Source: Bacteroidota bacterium (GTDB taxonomy: Bacteria > Bacteroidota > Bacteroidia > Chitinophagales > Saprospiraceae). From it: a stretch of 7,603 nucleotides of DNA. The position numbers and the translations under genes are program-made. The DNA lies in the NCBI GenBank assembly GCA_008501835.1, contig QQUB01000336.1:1-7603 (forward strand), read 5' to 3'. Position 1 is the stretch's first letter; each line of letters begins with the position of its first letter. Shown piece by piece: positions 1 through 6,755 of the stretch. The notes under the pieces are model-generated. The model did not search any database, was not told where the DNA came from, and was given only the letters and a program-made list of their open reading frames with translations.

Positions 1-614
1 AATTTGATACCTTCCACATTTGGAAAAACCCGGTTGTGGCGCATGGTTTCCGGAGTTTTTAAGATGTCAGTATCCAGGATGTCATCAACTGACGCTTCCT
101 TTTGATATTTTTGGATCAGGGGGTTTACGTCAATAGTAAACTCCTTCTCGGTCAGGTAGCCGAGTTGTTCAGACATAGCATCCTGTATCGTCTGAATGTT
201 GCGATTTTCGCAAAAAACCAGTGGGATAACCAGCCAGTAATTACGGGTGCCAACTTTTCCATCCGGACGATGAAATCCATTGAAAGTTCGCCCTTTGAAT
301 TTTGATATATCCGGGATTTCCCAATCCGTGTACCGTCTGCCAATTTCATATTTTCCTGAAGCATGGCTGACATTTTCAGTGCTTATTCTCTCGCCCGTTG
401 AGATTGCAGTCTGAGCTTTTCCTATGGTCACTCCATACATGGTAATCTCGTCGCCCGCCTCAAAATCTCTTGCAGCGAATTTATGCTTAACAGGAACATC
501 TTGCTTCAACAAATAATCCCTTCCTTCAAAATGTATGGTTTCTCCTTCGGAGAAATTCTGCAGAGCAACGATGACATCATCCTTTGGGTGTACCTTTAAA
601 ACTTTTACAATCAT
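1..614 (-). CDS. uxaA: Altronate dehydratase, N-terminal 204 residues (partial, cut by left edge)
   Basis: Altronate dehydratase converts D-altronate to 2-keto-3-deoxygluconate (KDG) in the cytoplasm, the last step before KdgK in galacturonate breakdown. Reading from the ATG at 614-612, the frame is open to the window edge. Residues 1-85 resemble the SAF domain of E. coli UxaA: DVPVKHKFAARD (39-50), then YGVTIGKA (60-67) and a GE/N stretch, matching DVARGHKFALTD and YGLPIGYA recalled for E. coli. The start of the catalytic domain follows as RPDGKVGTRNYW (116-127) and a cysteine at 135 in the position of the E. coli PTVGC cysteine. About 40 residues after that (roughly 150-204) have no E. coli counterpart that I can align and look like the insert of longer Bacteroidota versions. 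The start lies 12 bases after the dctM stop, so it is co-transcribed with the transporter. No Shine-Dalgarno is visible. The C-terminal part lies outside the window. Confidence 0.93.
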   Translation of the reverse strand, partial: MIVKVLKVHPKDDVIVALQNFSEGETIHFEGRDYLLKQDVPVKHKFAARDFEAGDEITMYGVTIGKAQTAISTGERISTENVSHASGKYEIGRRYTDWEIPDISKFKGRTFNGFHRPDGKVGTRNYWLVIPLVFCENRNIQTIQDAMSEQLGYLTEKEFTIDVNPLIQKYQKEASVDDILDTDILKTPETMRHNRVFPNVEGIK

Positions 615-626
615 TAAAATCTGCTT

Positions 627-1913
627 TTATAAACCAAACAACCCTGGCAGCCACAAACTCAGTGCTGGCACGTAGGTTACAATAATCAATGCAATGATCA
701 TGGCGATAAACAAAGGCAGTAATGGGCGGATCACCTTTTGTATGGTGGTTCCGGCAACGCCAACGCCAATAAATAAAACCGAACCCACAGGAGGGGTACA
801 AAGGCCGATACATAAGTTCAATACCATGATGATCCCAAAATGCGTTGGATCCATGCCCATTTCCGTTACTACAGGTAAGAAAATTGGGGTGAATATCAAC
901 ACAGCAGGAGTCATGTCCATGAAGATTCCAACAAACAAAAGCGTAAGATTGATCAGTAATAAAATGATGATCTTACTGTCGCTGACCGAGAGCAGTAATT
1001 CGGTAATGTTCTGTGGAATGTTTTCATAAGCCATTATCCAGGACATACTCATAGATGTACCGATCAGCAACATAACGATGGCGGTTGTTTTGACTGAATT
1101 CAGGAAAATGGACGGGATTTCACCCCAAGTGACCTCTTTGTAAATGAAAGTCAGGGCAAGACAATACAAAACAGCAACAGCCGAGGCTTCGGTTGCTGTG
1201 AAAATTCCTGCAACGATACCCCCAATGACGACTACCAACAATAACAAACTTGGAAAAGCATCGAAAAAGGTTTTTACAACCTCGCGAAGTTTACTTCTTT
1301 CACCCACTGCCAATCCTTTTCTTTTTGCCCAGACAGCTGCAACGATCATGAGGAAAGCTCCTGTTAAAATACCAGGAATATATCCTGCAAGGAATAGAGC
1401 GGCAATAGAAACACCTCCGCTGGCCAGGGAATAAACGATAAGAATATTACTTGGAGGAATTACGAGTCCGGTGGTTGCTGAAGTTACGTTCACAGCAGCT
1501 GAGAATTCCTTTGGATATCCTTCTTCTTCCATGCGTTTCCCCAACATGCTACCAAGGGCGGAAGCTGCTGCAACAGAGGAACCTGAAATGGCTCCAAACA
1601 ACATGGCTGCAATGATATTTACATAGGCTAAACCACCCGGGAAAGAACCTACAAGCGTTTTTGCAAAATCTATCAACCGCCGGGCAATACCGCCCCGACT
1701 CATAATCTGACCGGCCAGGACAAAAAACGGAATGGCCAAAAGCGCAAAACTATCCAATCCGGTAGCCATTCTTTGGGCCACGGTGGTTACTGCCGGTAAT
1801 GCGGGAATACTTACAAGCATAGTGAATATGCTACTCAAACCGATACTCCATGCAATGGGTACTCCGATCGCGATAAGAACTACAAATGTCAATACGAGTA
1901 TTAATATTTCCAT
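627..1913 (-). CDS. dctM: TRAP transporter large permease subunit (DctM family)
   Basis: This 428-residue inner-membrane protein is the large, transport-forming subunit of a TRAP system, which uses the sodium gradient to import an organic acid delivered by a binding protein. Its length is usual for DctM. It is hydrophobic throughout, with about a dozen membrane helices and hairpins. Family motifs are clear: AIPFFVLAGQIMSRGG (60-75), FGAISGSSVAAASALGSML (106-124), the first helical-hairpin turn VIPPSN (151-156), a TEASAVAVLY stretch (241-250), MDMTPAVLIFTPIFLPV (332-348), and the second hairpin turn CTPPVGS (372-378). The IPPSN and TPPVG loops are where sodium and substrate are handled in the structurally studied sialic acid TRAP proteins. 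It follows dctQ by 50 bases and precedes uxaA by 12, so it is inside the operon. The substrate cannot be read from this subunit; a hexuronate is inferred from the neighbours. Confidence 0.96.
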   Translation of the reverse strand: MEILILVLTFVVLIAIGVPIAWSIGLSSIFTMLVSIPALPAVTTVAQRMATGLDSFALLAIPFFVLAGQIMSRGGIARRLIDFAKTLVGSFPGGLAYVNIIAAMLFGAISGSSVAAASALGSMLGKRMEEEGYPKEFSAAVNVTSATTGLVIPPSNILIVYSLASGGVSIAALFLAGYIPGILTGAFLMIVAAVWAKRKGLAVGERSKLREVVKTFFDAFPSLLLLVVVIGGIVAGIFTATEASAVAVLYCLALTFIYKEVTWGEIPSIFLNSVKTTAIVMLLIGTSMSMSWIMAYENIPQNITELLLSVSDSKIIILLLINLTLLFVGIFMDMTPAVLIFTPIFLPVVTEMGMDPTHFGIIMVLNLCIGLCTPPVGSVLFIGVGVAGTTIQKVIRPLLPLFIAMIIALIIVTYVPALSLWLPGLFGL

Positions 1914-1963
1914 GGTTATTTTTTCTAATTCCTGAAATGAAAAGTGGTAATCAACGATGATGG

Positions 1964-2455
1964 TTATTCCGATAGTTCACCGGATCTCATTGAAAGCAGG
2001 TCCTCTATTTTATAGTAAACCACCAGTAATCCGCTGATCGGCACTACGATGTAAACGAGTGACAATGGGATCCTCAGTGCTGCAGATAATTGTCCCAGTG
2101 TGTGGGTCAAATAAATAAGCCTTGCTCCTCCGATTACCATAACGGATATCGCAAAAAGAAGGATAAGCAGGTTTATTATAACCATCAGCCGGATTTGCTT
2201 CTTTGGCTCAAGCTTGGGCTTAAGCAATTCAATGGCCAGGTGCATTTTTTGTCCGGAAGCGTACCCCGCTCCAAGAATTCCAATCCAGATGAGCAGGAAT
2301 CTCGCTAACTCCTCTGACCAGTCGGCCTGACTTCCCATGGCGTATCGGGTAAAAACTCCCCATAATACATCCAGAGTCATTACCATCATCAAAAATGCCA
2401 GGAACATTCCCAGGTATTTGTCAATCGTTTTCTTCATTTTATTAGATGTTATCAT
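1964..2455 (-). CDS. dctQ: TRAP transporter small permease subunit (DctQ family)
   Basis: This 163-residue protein is the small membrane subunit that pairs with DctM in the inner membrane and helps dock the binding protein. Four hydrophobic segments are visible, at about residues 14-36, 50-66, 90-113 and 127-148. DctQ hallmarks are VFTRY (34-38), WSEELARFLLIWIGILGAGYA (46-66, with the conserved acidic pair) and ALRIPLSLVYIVVPISG (126-142). Two starts are possible: ATG at 2455 and ATG at 2437 (beginning MKKTIDKYLG). I prefer 2455 because GGAG lies six bases upstream of it, while nothing similar precedes 2437. The first six residues then form a short polar tail before the usual DctQ start. It sits between dctP and dctM in the common P-Q-M order, with 58 and 50 base gaps. 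Confidence 0.95.
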   Translation of the reverse strand: MITSNKMKKTIDKYLGMFLAFLMMVMTLDVLWGVFTRYAMGSQADWSEELARFLLIWIGILGAGYASGQKMHLAIELLKPKLEPKKQIRLMVIINLLILLFAISVMVIGGARLIYLTHTLGQLSAALRIPLSLVYIVVPISGLLVVYYKIEDLLSMRSGELSE

Positions 2456-2461
2456 TTTTTA

Positions 2462-2465
2462 CTCC
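2462..2465 (-). promoter_or_regulatory. Ribosome binding site for dctQ
   Basis: The transcript reads GGAG six bases before the ATG at 2455. It decides the upstream start over the in-frame ATG at 2437. It stands out because the starts of kdgK, kdgA, dctP, dctM and uxaA have only A/T-rich leaders without a well-placed purine motif. Confidence 0.55.
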
Positions 2466-2468
2466 AAG

Positions 2469-2510
2469 TTGCCTCTCATATTTCTATTGAACCGTTTTTT
2501 TAAAAGGCAA
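2469..2510 (-). other. Potential stem-loop between dctP and dctQ
   Basis: The transcript of the dctP-dctQ gap has arms TTGCCTTTTA (2510-2501) and TGAGAGGCAA (2478-2469). They pair over ten positions, eight Watson-Crick and two G-U, with a perfect six-base core (TTGCCT/AGGCAA) and a 22-base loop. The 5' arm begins three bases after the dctP stop and the 3' arm ends three bases before the GGAG of dctQ. The loop is large and no U-tract follows, so it is not a standard terminator. A role in mRNA processing or in holding dctQ translation below that of dctP is inference. Confidence 0.35.
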
Positions 2511-2513
2511 TAC

Positions 2514-3485
2514 TTATTTTACTGCCTGGATTTGCTGAATCAATTCATATTTTTCGGGCTGATCCTTGTAAGTTTCAAACATGGATTTTGTCTTATCAGA
2601 AAAAGGCGTTTTGTCCGGCCTGATAATCTCTACGCCTGCAGCTTGCACTGCATCGAGAGCCTCCTTTTCTGCTTGCTGCCACAACTTTCTTTGGTGGACT
2701 TTTGCTTCGTCAGCAGCCTCCTGAAGCCATTGTTGTTCTTGAGGTGTAAGCCCCTGCCACGCTTCAGTTCCAATGACAAGGATATCAGGAACTGCAGTAT
2801 GTTCATTTAGTGTATAATATTTGCATACCTCGTAGTGACGCGACAGGAAGAAGCTCGGTGGGTTATTCTCTGCACCATCCACAACACCTTGCTGCAGGGC
2901 AGTATAAAGCTCACCCCAGGAAATAGGGGTAGGGGCTCCTCCCATATAACGAATCAGGTTCATAGCAGTAATACTTTCCTGAACCCGGATTTTTTTATCT
3001 TGCAGATCCTCGGGAGATCTTATGGGCTCCTTTGAGTAAAAGGATCGTTGCCCCGCATCGAAATAGGTGAGCCCTCTTAAGCGGTAATCTTCGCTTTGCT
3101 CCAGTAATTTTCGCCCAATCTCCCCATCAAGGACATCGTAGTTGTGCTGACGGTCGCGGAAGATGTACGGTATACTGAAAACCTGAATGTTGGGTGCGAA
3201 ATTTTCCATAACTGCGGCAGAAACCTTTGTCATGGCAAGGCTCCCGATCTGTAACAGTTCCAGGCATTGTCTTTCAGTACCCAACTGCTGGCTGGGGTAT
3301 ATTTCAATCTGCATTTTGCCTTCCGACTTTTCATAGACCTTTTCAGCCATATATTCCATGCCCAGGTGCACGGGATGTTTAGTGTCCAGGCTATGGGCTA
3401 ATTTGAGAGATGTTGTATCAGACAAATCTGTACATCCCCCCAGAAGGACCAGAAAAAACAGATATGGGAGATATTTGATCATCAT
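2514..3485 (-). CDS. dctP: TRAP transporter solute-binding lipoprotein (DctP family), likely hexuronate-binding
   Basis: This 323-residue protein is the extracytoplasmic binding subunit that captures the substrate and hands it to DctQ-DctM. The N-terminus is a type II signal peptide: K4, a hydrophobic run (5-15), and the lipobox LGGC with Cys18, so the mature protein should be lipid-anchored in the periplasm. Family features follow in order: LKLAHSLDTKHPVHLG (27-42), PSQQLGTERQ (64-73), GQRSFYSKEPIRSPEDL (145-161), and KIRVQES (165-171), whose Arg167 corresponds to the arginine that binds the substrate carboxylate in this family. GELYTALQQGVVDGAENNP (191-209) comes next. The DGAENNP form is typical of the uronate/sugar-acid branch rather than the C4-dicarboxylate branch, by recall. 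The gene starts two bases after the aldolase stop, suggesting coupled translation. Two ATGs in a row (3485 and 3482) leave the exact start open by one residue. Hexuronate as ligand is inferred from motif and operon. Confidence 0.93.
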   Translation of the reverse strand: MMIKYLPYLFFLVLLGGCTDLSDTTSLKLAHSLDTKHPVHLGMEYMAEKVYEKSEGKMQIEIYPSQQLGTERQCLELLQIGSLAMTKVSAAVMENFAPNIQVFSIPYIFRDRQHNYDVLDGEIGRKLLEQSEDYRLRGLTYFDAGQRSFYSKEPIRSPEDLQDKKIRVQESITAMNLIRYMGGAPTPISWGELYTALQQGVVDGAENNPPSFFLSRHYEVCKYYTLNEHTAVPDILVIGTEAWQGLTPQEQQWLQEAADEAKVHQRKLWQQAEKEALDAVQAAGVEIIRPDKTPFSDKTKSMFETYKDQPEKYELIQQIQAVK

Positions 3486-3487
3486 GA

Positions 3488-4156
3488 TTAAGGTTTTAAT
3501 TTTTGAATCAATGCCAAAGCCTCTGCAACCGTTTTTTCCAATTCACTGAAAGCCTTGTTTTTTAAAATGTCCTTCGAGATCAGTTTGGATCCCATTCCCA
3601 CACAAGTTACGCCTGCATCAAACCATGCTTTGAGATTCTCTTCCGTTGGAGAAACTCCTCCGGTGGGCATAATGGAGGTCCAGGGCTGGGGGCCTTTTAT
3701 GGCTTTAACAAATCCAGGGCCATAGGTGCCTCCAGGGAAGAGTTTTACAATTTCGCAGCCAAGTTCTTCAGCTCGGCAAATTTCCGTAAGGGAACCGCAA
3801 CCCGGAGACCACAAAACTTTTTTTCGATTACAGACCAGGGCGATATCTTCTCTGAGTACGGGAGTAACTACGAAATTTGCCCCTGTTTGAAGGTACAATG
3901 AGGCGGCTCCAGCATCTGTGACGGAGCCAACGCCCATGATCATCTCGGGTAATTCCTGTTCGCAAAATTTGTTGAGTTCCCTGAAAACCTCATGAGCATA
4001 ATCTCCACGATTGGTAAATTCCAGTAACCGTGCGCCTCCATTATAACAGGCCCTCAGTACCTCTTTCCCCAATTCGACATCGGGATGATAGAAAAGGGGC
4101 ACCATGCCCTGCTCTGACATACATTGCGCTACTTGTATCCTTGAAAATCTTGCCAT
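3488..4156 (-). CDS. kdgA: 2-keto-3-deoxy-6-phosphogluconate (KDPG) aldolase
   Basis: This 222-residue cytoplasmic class I aldolase splits KDPG into pyruvate and glyceraldehyde-3-phosphate, the final step of the pathway. It has the (beta/alpha)8 layout of the KdgA/Eda family. The Schiff-base lysine is Lys138 in IVKLFPGG, equivalent to E. coli Eda Lys133. Glu46 and Arg50 in LLEFTNR match E. coli Glu45 and Arg49. Phosphate-binding loops are MPTGGVSP (163-170) and GMGSKLIS (187-194). Relative to E. coli, GAGTV is GVGSV (75-79), ISPGL is VTPVL (97-101), and FFPAE is LFPGG (139-143), so it belongs to a different branch from the classic Eda. The small length difference from E. coli (213 residues) is ordinary. 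It lies 25 bases after kdgK and two bases before dctP. A related 6-phospho-keto-deoxy sugar acid as substrate cannot be excluded, but the adjacent kinase supports KDPG. Confidence 0.92.
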   Translation of the reverse strand: MARFSRIQVAQCMSEQGMVPLFYHPDVELGKEVLRACYNGGARLLEFTNRGDYAHEVFRELNKFCEQELPEMIMGVGSVTDAGAASLYLQTGANFVVTPVLREDIALVCNRKKVLWSPGCGSLTEICRAEELGCEIVKLFPGGTYGPGFVKAIKGPQPWTSIMPTGGVSPTEENLKAWFDAGVTCVGMGSKLISKDILKNKAFSELEKTVAEALALIQKLKP

Positions 4157-4181
4157 TGTTTTGATTAAAAAAGTTCAATAA

Positions 4182-5219
4182 TTATCTTGAGACCCTGCCA
4201 CTTGCGTCACCACCCATCAGGGTTTCTACCTCTTTGACGGTCACCAGATTGGCATCGCCATAAATGGTGTGTTTCAAACAGGAAGCAGCTACTGCAAAAT
4301 TTAATGCTTTTTGATCATCTTCGGGGTAGGTAAGTAATCCGTAGATGAGCCCTGCCATGAAGCTGTCACCGCCACCTACACGATCCACGATGTGGGTTAT
4401 CTGGTAAGTAGGGGCTTCAAAAAGCGTTTTGCCGTCATAAAGTACCCCTGACCATGTATTATGTGAGGCACTGATGCTTCCTCTGAGCGTGGTAATTACT
4501 TTTTTAGCCCTCGGAAATCTTTCCATCAGTTGTTTGAGAACAGATAAATAGGCTTCTCCTTCTACTGAGCCGCCCTGGGTAACATCTACGTTTTCAGGGT
4601 GGAGCCCAAAGTGTTTTTCCGCATCTTCTTCATTACCCAAAATGATGTCGCAACCTTCCACAAGTGCCGGCATGATCTCTCCCGGAGCTTTTCCGTATTT
4701 CCATAGATTTTTTCGGTAATTCAAATCAGTGGAAACCGTTACCCCCATTCGATTGGCCGTTTGAATTGCTTCCAGACATGCATCAGCGGCACCCTGAGAA
4801 ATAGCCGGTGTTATACCTGTCCAATGGAACCATGAAGCGTCTTCAAAAACAGCTTCCCAGTCGATCATTCCAGCTTCAATACTGGCCATCCCGGAATGTG
4901 CACGGTCATAGACGACCTTGCTGCCCCTGCTAACCGCTCCGATTTCCAGAAAATAAATCCCAAGCCTTTCTCCGCCCCGAACTATATGTTGTGTGCCAAC
5001 ATTACGGCCGCGTAAAGCCATCAGGGCACATTCGCCTATGTCATTTTCAGGCAAACGACTCACAAACTCAACAGGTAAGCCGTAATTAGCAAGAGAGACG
5101 GCAACATTACTTTCACCGCCTCCATAAATTACTTCAAAAGACCCCGCCTGACTAAATCGTCTGAATCCCGGAGGTGTCAGGCGAAGCATTATCTCTCCGA
5201 AGGTTACTATTTTTTTCAT
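4182..5219 (-). CDS. kdgK: 2-keto-3-deoxygluconate kinase (PfkB family)
   Basis: This 345-residue cytoplasmic ribokinase-family enzyme phosphorylates KDG with ATP to KDPG. The N-terminus has the family start VTFGEIMLRLTPPG (5-18) and the substrate loop GGGESNVAVSLANYG (33-47). DLNYRKNLW (165-173) is the sugar-acid-contacting segment shared by KdgK proteins. The second PfkB signature is VDRVGGGDSFMAG (278-290), with Asp285 as the catalytic base and Gly282-Gly284 forming the anion hole. The protein is longer than E. coli KdgK (309), partly from a polar C-terminal tail (about 330-345). It starts 14 bases after uxaC and ends 25 bases before the aldolase. KDG reaches it from two routes: altronate dehydration by UxaA, and the unsaturated-uronate route suggested by the GH105 gene. 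A less specific fructokinase activity is possible in this family, but the neighbours argue for KDG. Confidence 0.94.
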   Translation of the reverse strand: MKKIVTFGEIMLRLTPPGFRRFSQAGSFEVIYGGGESNVAVSLANYGLPVEFVSRLPENDIGECALMALRGRNVGTQHIVRGGERLGIYFLEIGAVSRGSKVVYDRAHSGMASIEAGMIDWEAVFEDASWFHWTGITPAISQGAADACLEAIQTANRMGVTVSTDLNYRKNLWKYGKAPGEIMPALVEGCDIILGNEEDAEKHFGLHPENVDVTQGGSVEGEAYLSVLKQLMERFPRAKKVITTLRGSISASHNTWSGVLYDGKTLFEAPTYQITHIVDRVGGGDSFMAGLIYGLLTYPEDDQKALNFAVAASCLKHTIYGDANLVTVKEVETLMGGDASGRVSR

Positions 5220-5233
5220 GAATTTTTTATGCT

Positions 5234-6637
5234 TTAGAATTCAAAATAGGATTTTGCATTGTTATAACAAATATCCTGTACGATGCCTCCTAAAAGGCTT
5301 ATGTCATTTGGCAGTTCTCCGTTGTGGACATCTTTCCCAATCATATTACAGAGTAAACGACGGAAATATTCATGCCTGGGGTAGGAGAGGAAACTTCGGC
5401 TATCCGTTAGCATTCCTATAAAACAACTGAGTAAACCCATATTGGACAAGGCATTCATCTGTTTGGTCATTCCGTCTTTTTGATCCAGAAACCACCAGGA
5501 GGATCCAAACTGCATTTTTCCTTTTACCGAACCATCATTGAAGTTCCCGATCATAGTAGCCATGACCTCATTATCCCTTGGATTAAGGTTGTATAAAATG
5601 GTTTTAGGGAGCTTATTCTCCTCATCAAGACGGTTCAAAAAGGTTGATAATGCCCTTGCCTGGGAGAAATCACCTATACTGTCAAAGCCGGTATCCGGAC
5701 CAAGTGTACGCATCATGCGGCTGCTATTATTACGCAATGCACCTAAATGTAACTGCATTACCCAACCTTTGTCCGCATACATAATTCCAAGGTGGTGCAG
5801 TACAGCGGACTGGAATTCTTCAATTTCAGCTGCAGTAATGGCCTGTTTGGCGCGTCTTTTTTGCAAGGTTTTATTCACACCTGCATTTGTGAAAGGAACT
5901 GCATAAACCTGTTCCAGTCCATGATCTGATAATCTGCAGTTATTGTCATGGAAATAATCAATCCTGGATTGAAGCGCTTCCAAAAGGTTATCGAAAGAAT
6001 CGATAGAAATAGAAGAAACAGAAGCCAGTTGGTCAATATAATCGTTCCAGTTTTGTGAGTCAATAAAGATAGCCTTGTCAGGCCTGAATGCAGGCAGTAC
6101 TTTAAATCCCCTGGCCTGGTCACCTAATTTTTTATGCCACCTAAGATCATCTACCGGGTCATCAGTTGTACAAACGACTTCCACATTCATTTTTTTGATG
6201 ATGTTTTGGGTCGAATATTCGGGTGTGTTCAAAAGTTCGGTACATCTGTTGTAAATAGCATCCGCCGAGGATTCATTTAGCAGATCCGTCACTCCGAAAT
6301 AGTTTTTTAGTTCCAGGTGGGTCCAATGATAAAGCGGGTTACGAATGGTGAAAGGAACCGTTTTGGCCCATTGCCTGAATTTTTCGAGGTCATCTTTTTC
6401 ACCGGTAATGTATGCTTCCGGAATACCAAAGGTTCTCATAGCCCTCCATTTATAATGATCTCCGTCCAGCCAGATTTTTGTCAGGTTTTCAAAATTGTGG
6501 TCTGAGGCAATTTCATCGGGCGGCAAATGACAGTGATAATCAAGGATGGGCAGCTCTTTGGCAAATTCATGATATAGTTGTTCTGCCGTAGTGTTTTCCA
6601 ACAGGAAGTTATCGTCTAAGAATGGTTTGATTTGCAT
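5234..6637 (-). CDS. uxaC: Glucuronate/galacturonate isomerase
   Basis: This 467-residue cytoplasmic enzyme of the amidohydrolase superfamily interconverts D-galacturonate and D-tagaturonate, and D-glucuronate and D-fructuronate, the first intracellular step for both sugars. The length equals the family norm (about 470). Motifs in order are LDYHCHLPP (32-40, His35 and His37 being metal-site residues), DGDHYKWRAMR (58-68), NPLYHWTHLEL (100-110), CTTDDPVDDL (156-165), PAFRPDK (182-188), MQLHLGALRNN (294-304), GSSWWFLD (378-385), and a C-terminal GMLTDSRSFLSYPRHEYFRR (408-427) that contains the conserved Asp412-Ser-Arg. The start ATG at 6637 follows an A/T-rich leader. A 118-base gap separates it from the GH105 gene, so transcription may begin or be adjusted here. 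It leads the run uxaC-kdgK-kdgA-dctPQM-uxaA with tight spacing. The reductase that uses its product is not in the window. Confidence 0.97.
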   Translation of the reverse strand: MQIKPFLDDNFLLENTTAEQLYHEFAKELPILDYHCHLPPDEIASDHNFENLTKIWLDGDHYKWRAMRTFGIPEAYITGEKDDLEKFRQWAKTVPFTIRNPLYHWTHLELKNYFGVTDLLNESSADAIYNRCTELLNTPEYSTQNIIKKMNVEVVCTTDDPVDDLRWHKKLGDQARGFKVLPAFRPDKAIFIDSQNWNDYIDQLASVSSISIDSFDNLLEALQSRIDYFHDNNCRLSDHGLEQVYAVPFTNAGVNKTLQKRRAKQAITAAEIEEFQSAVLHHLGIMYADKGWVMQLHLGALRNNSSRMMRTLGPDTGFDSIGDFSQARALSTFLNRLDEENKLPKTILYNLNPRDNEVMATMIGNFNDGSVKGKMQFGSSWWFLDQKDGMTKQMNALSNMGLLSCFIGMLTDSRSFLSYPRHEYFRRLLCNMIGKDVHNGELPNDISLLGGIVQDICYNNAKSYFEF

Positions 6638-6755
6638 GTTTGGTTATGTTTATACAGAAATTTTGAACTTAAACAGTAATTTACGCAATCGATTTCAAAA
6701 CTGCTCCAACTTAGGAAAAATATTAAGGTTTATCTCAAAATTCTGCCAGAAACTT
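6638..6755 (-). promoter_or_regulatory. Intergenic region upstream of uxaC, possible regulatory site
   Basis: This is the longest gap in the window (118 bases, A/T-rich). It holds an inverted repeat with seven-base perfect arms TTTTGAA and TTCAAAA (plus-strand 6661-6667 and 6694-6700, arm centres 33 bases apart), flanked by a further CAG/CTG pair. Between the arms is the palindrome AATCGATT (6687-6694). A second short palindrome, TTCTGCCAGAA, is at 6741-6751, next to the GH105 stop. I looked for the Bacteroidota promoter form (TTTG, then TAnnTTTG near -7) and found only partial matches, so I do not place a promoter. Operator, attenuator or processing roles are inference. Confidence 0.3.

Noticed and set aside
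152..373. 73-codon minus-strand frame near the left edge
   Set aside because: It overlaps the uxaA reading frame, which is open over all 204 codons and carries clear family motifs.
615..626. Terminator or promoter between dctM and uxaA
   Set aside because: The 12-base gap is too short for either and shows no hairpin.
694..1029. Plus-strand frame opposite dctM
   Set aside because: It is the antisense of the membrane helices of dctM and has no ribosome site or family resemblance.
2337..2810. 157-codon plus-strand open frame across the dctQ and dctP ends
   Set aside because: It lies antisense to two confidently identified genes and has no recognisable motif; its hydrophobic composition comes from reading the complement of coding DNA.
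5538..5906. 122-codon plus-strand open frame inside uxaC
   Set aside because: It is antisense to a full-length, motif-complete UxaC and matches no family.
5875..6123. 82-codon minus-strand frame inside uxaC, leucine-rich
   Set aside because: It is a shifted-frame reading of uxaC, whose own frame is unbroken, so it is not a frameshift remnant.
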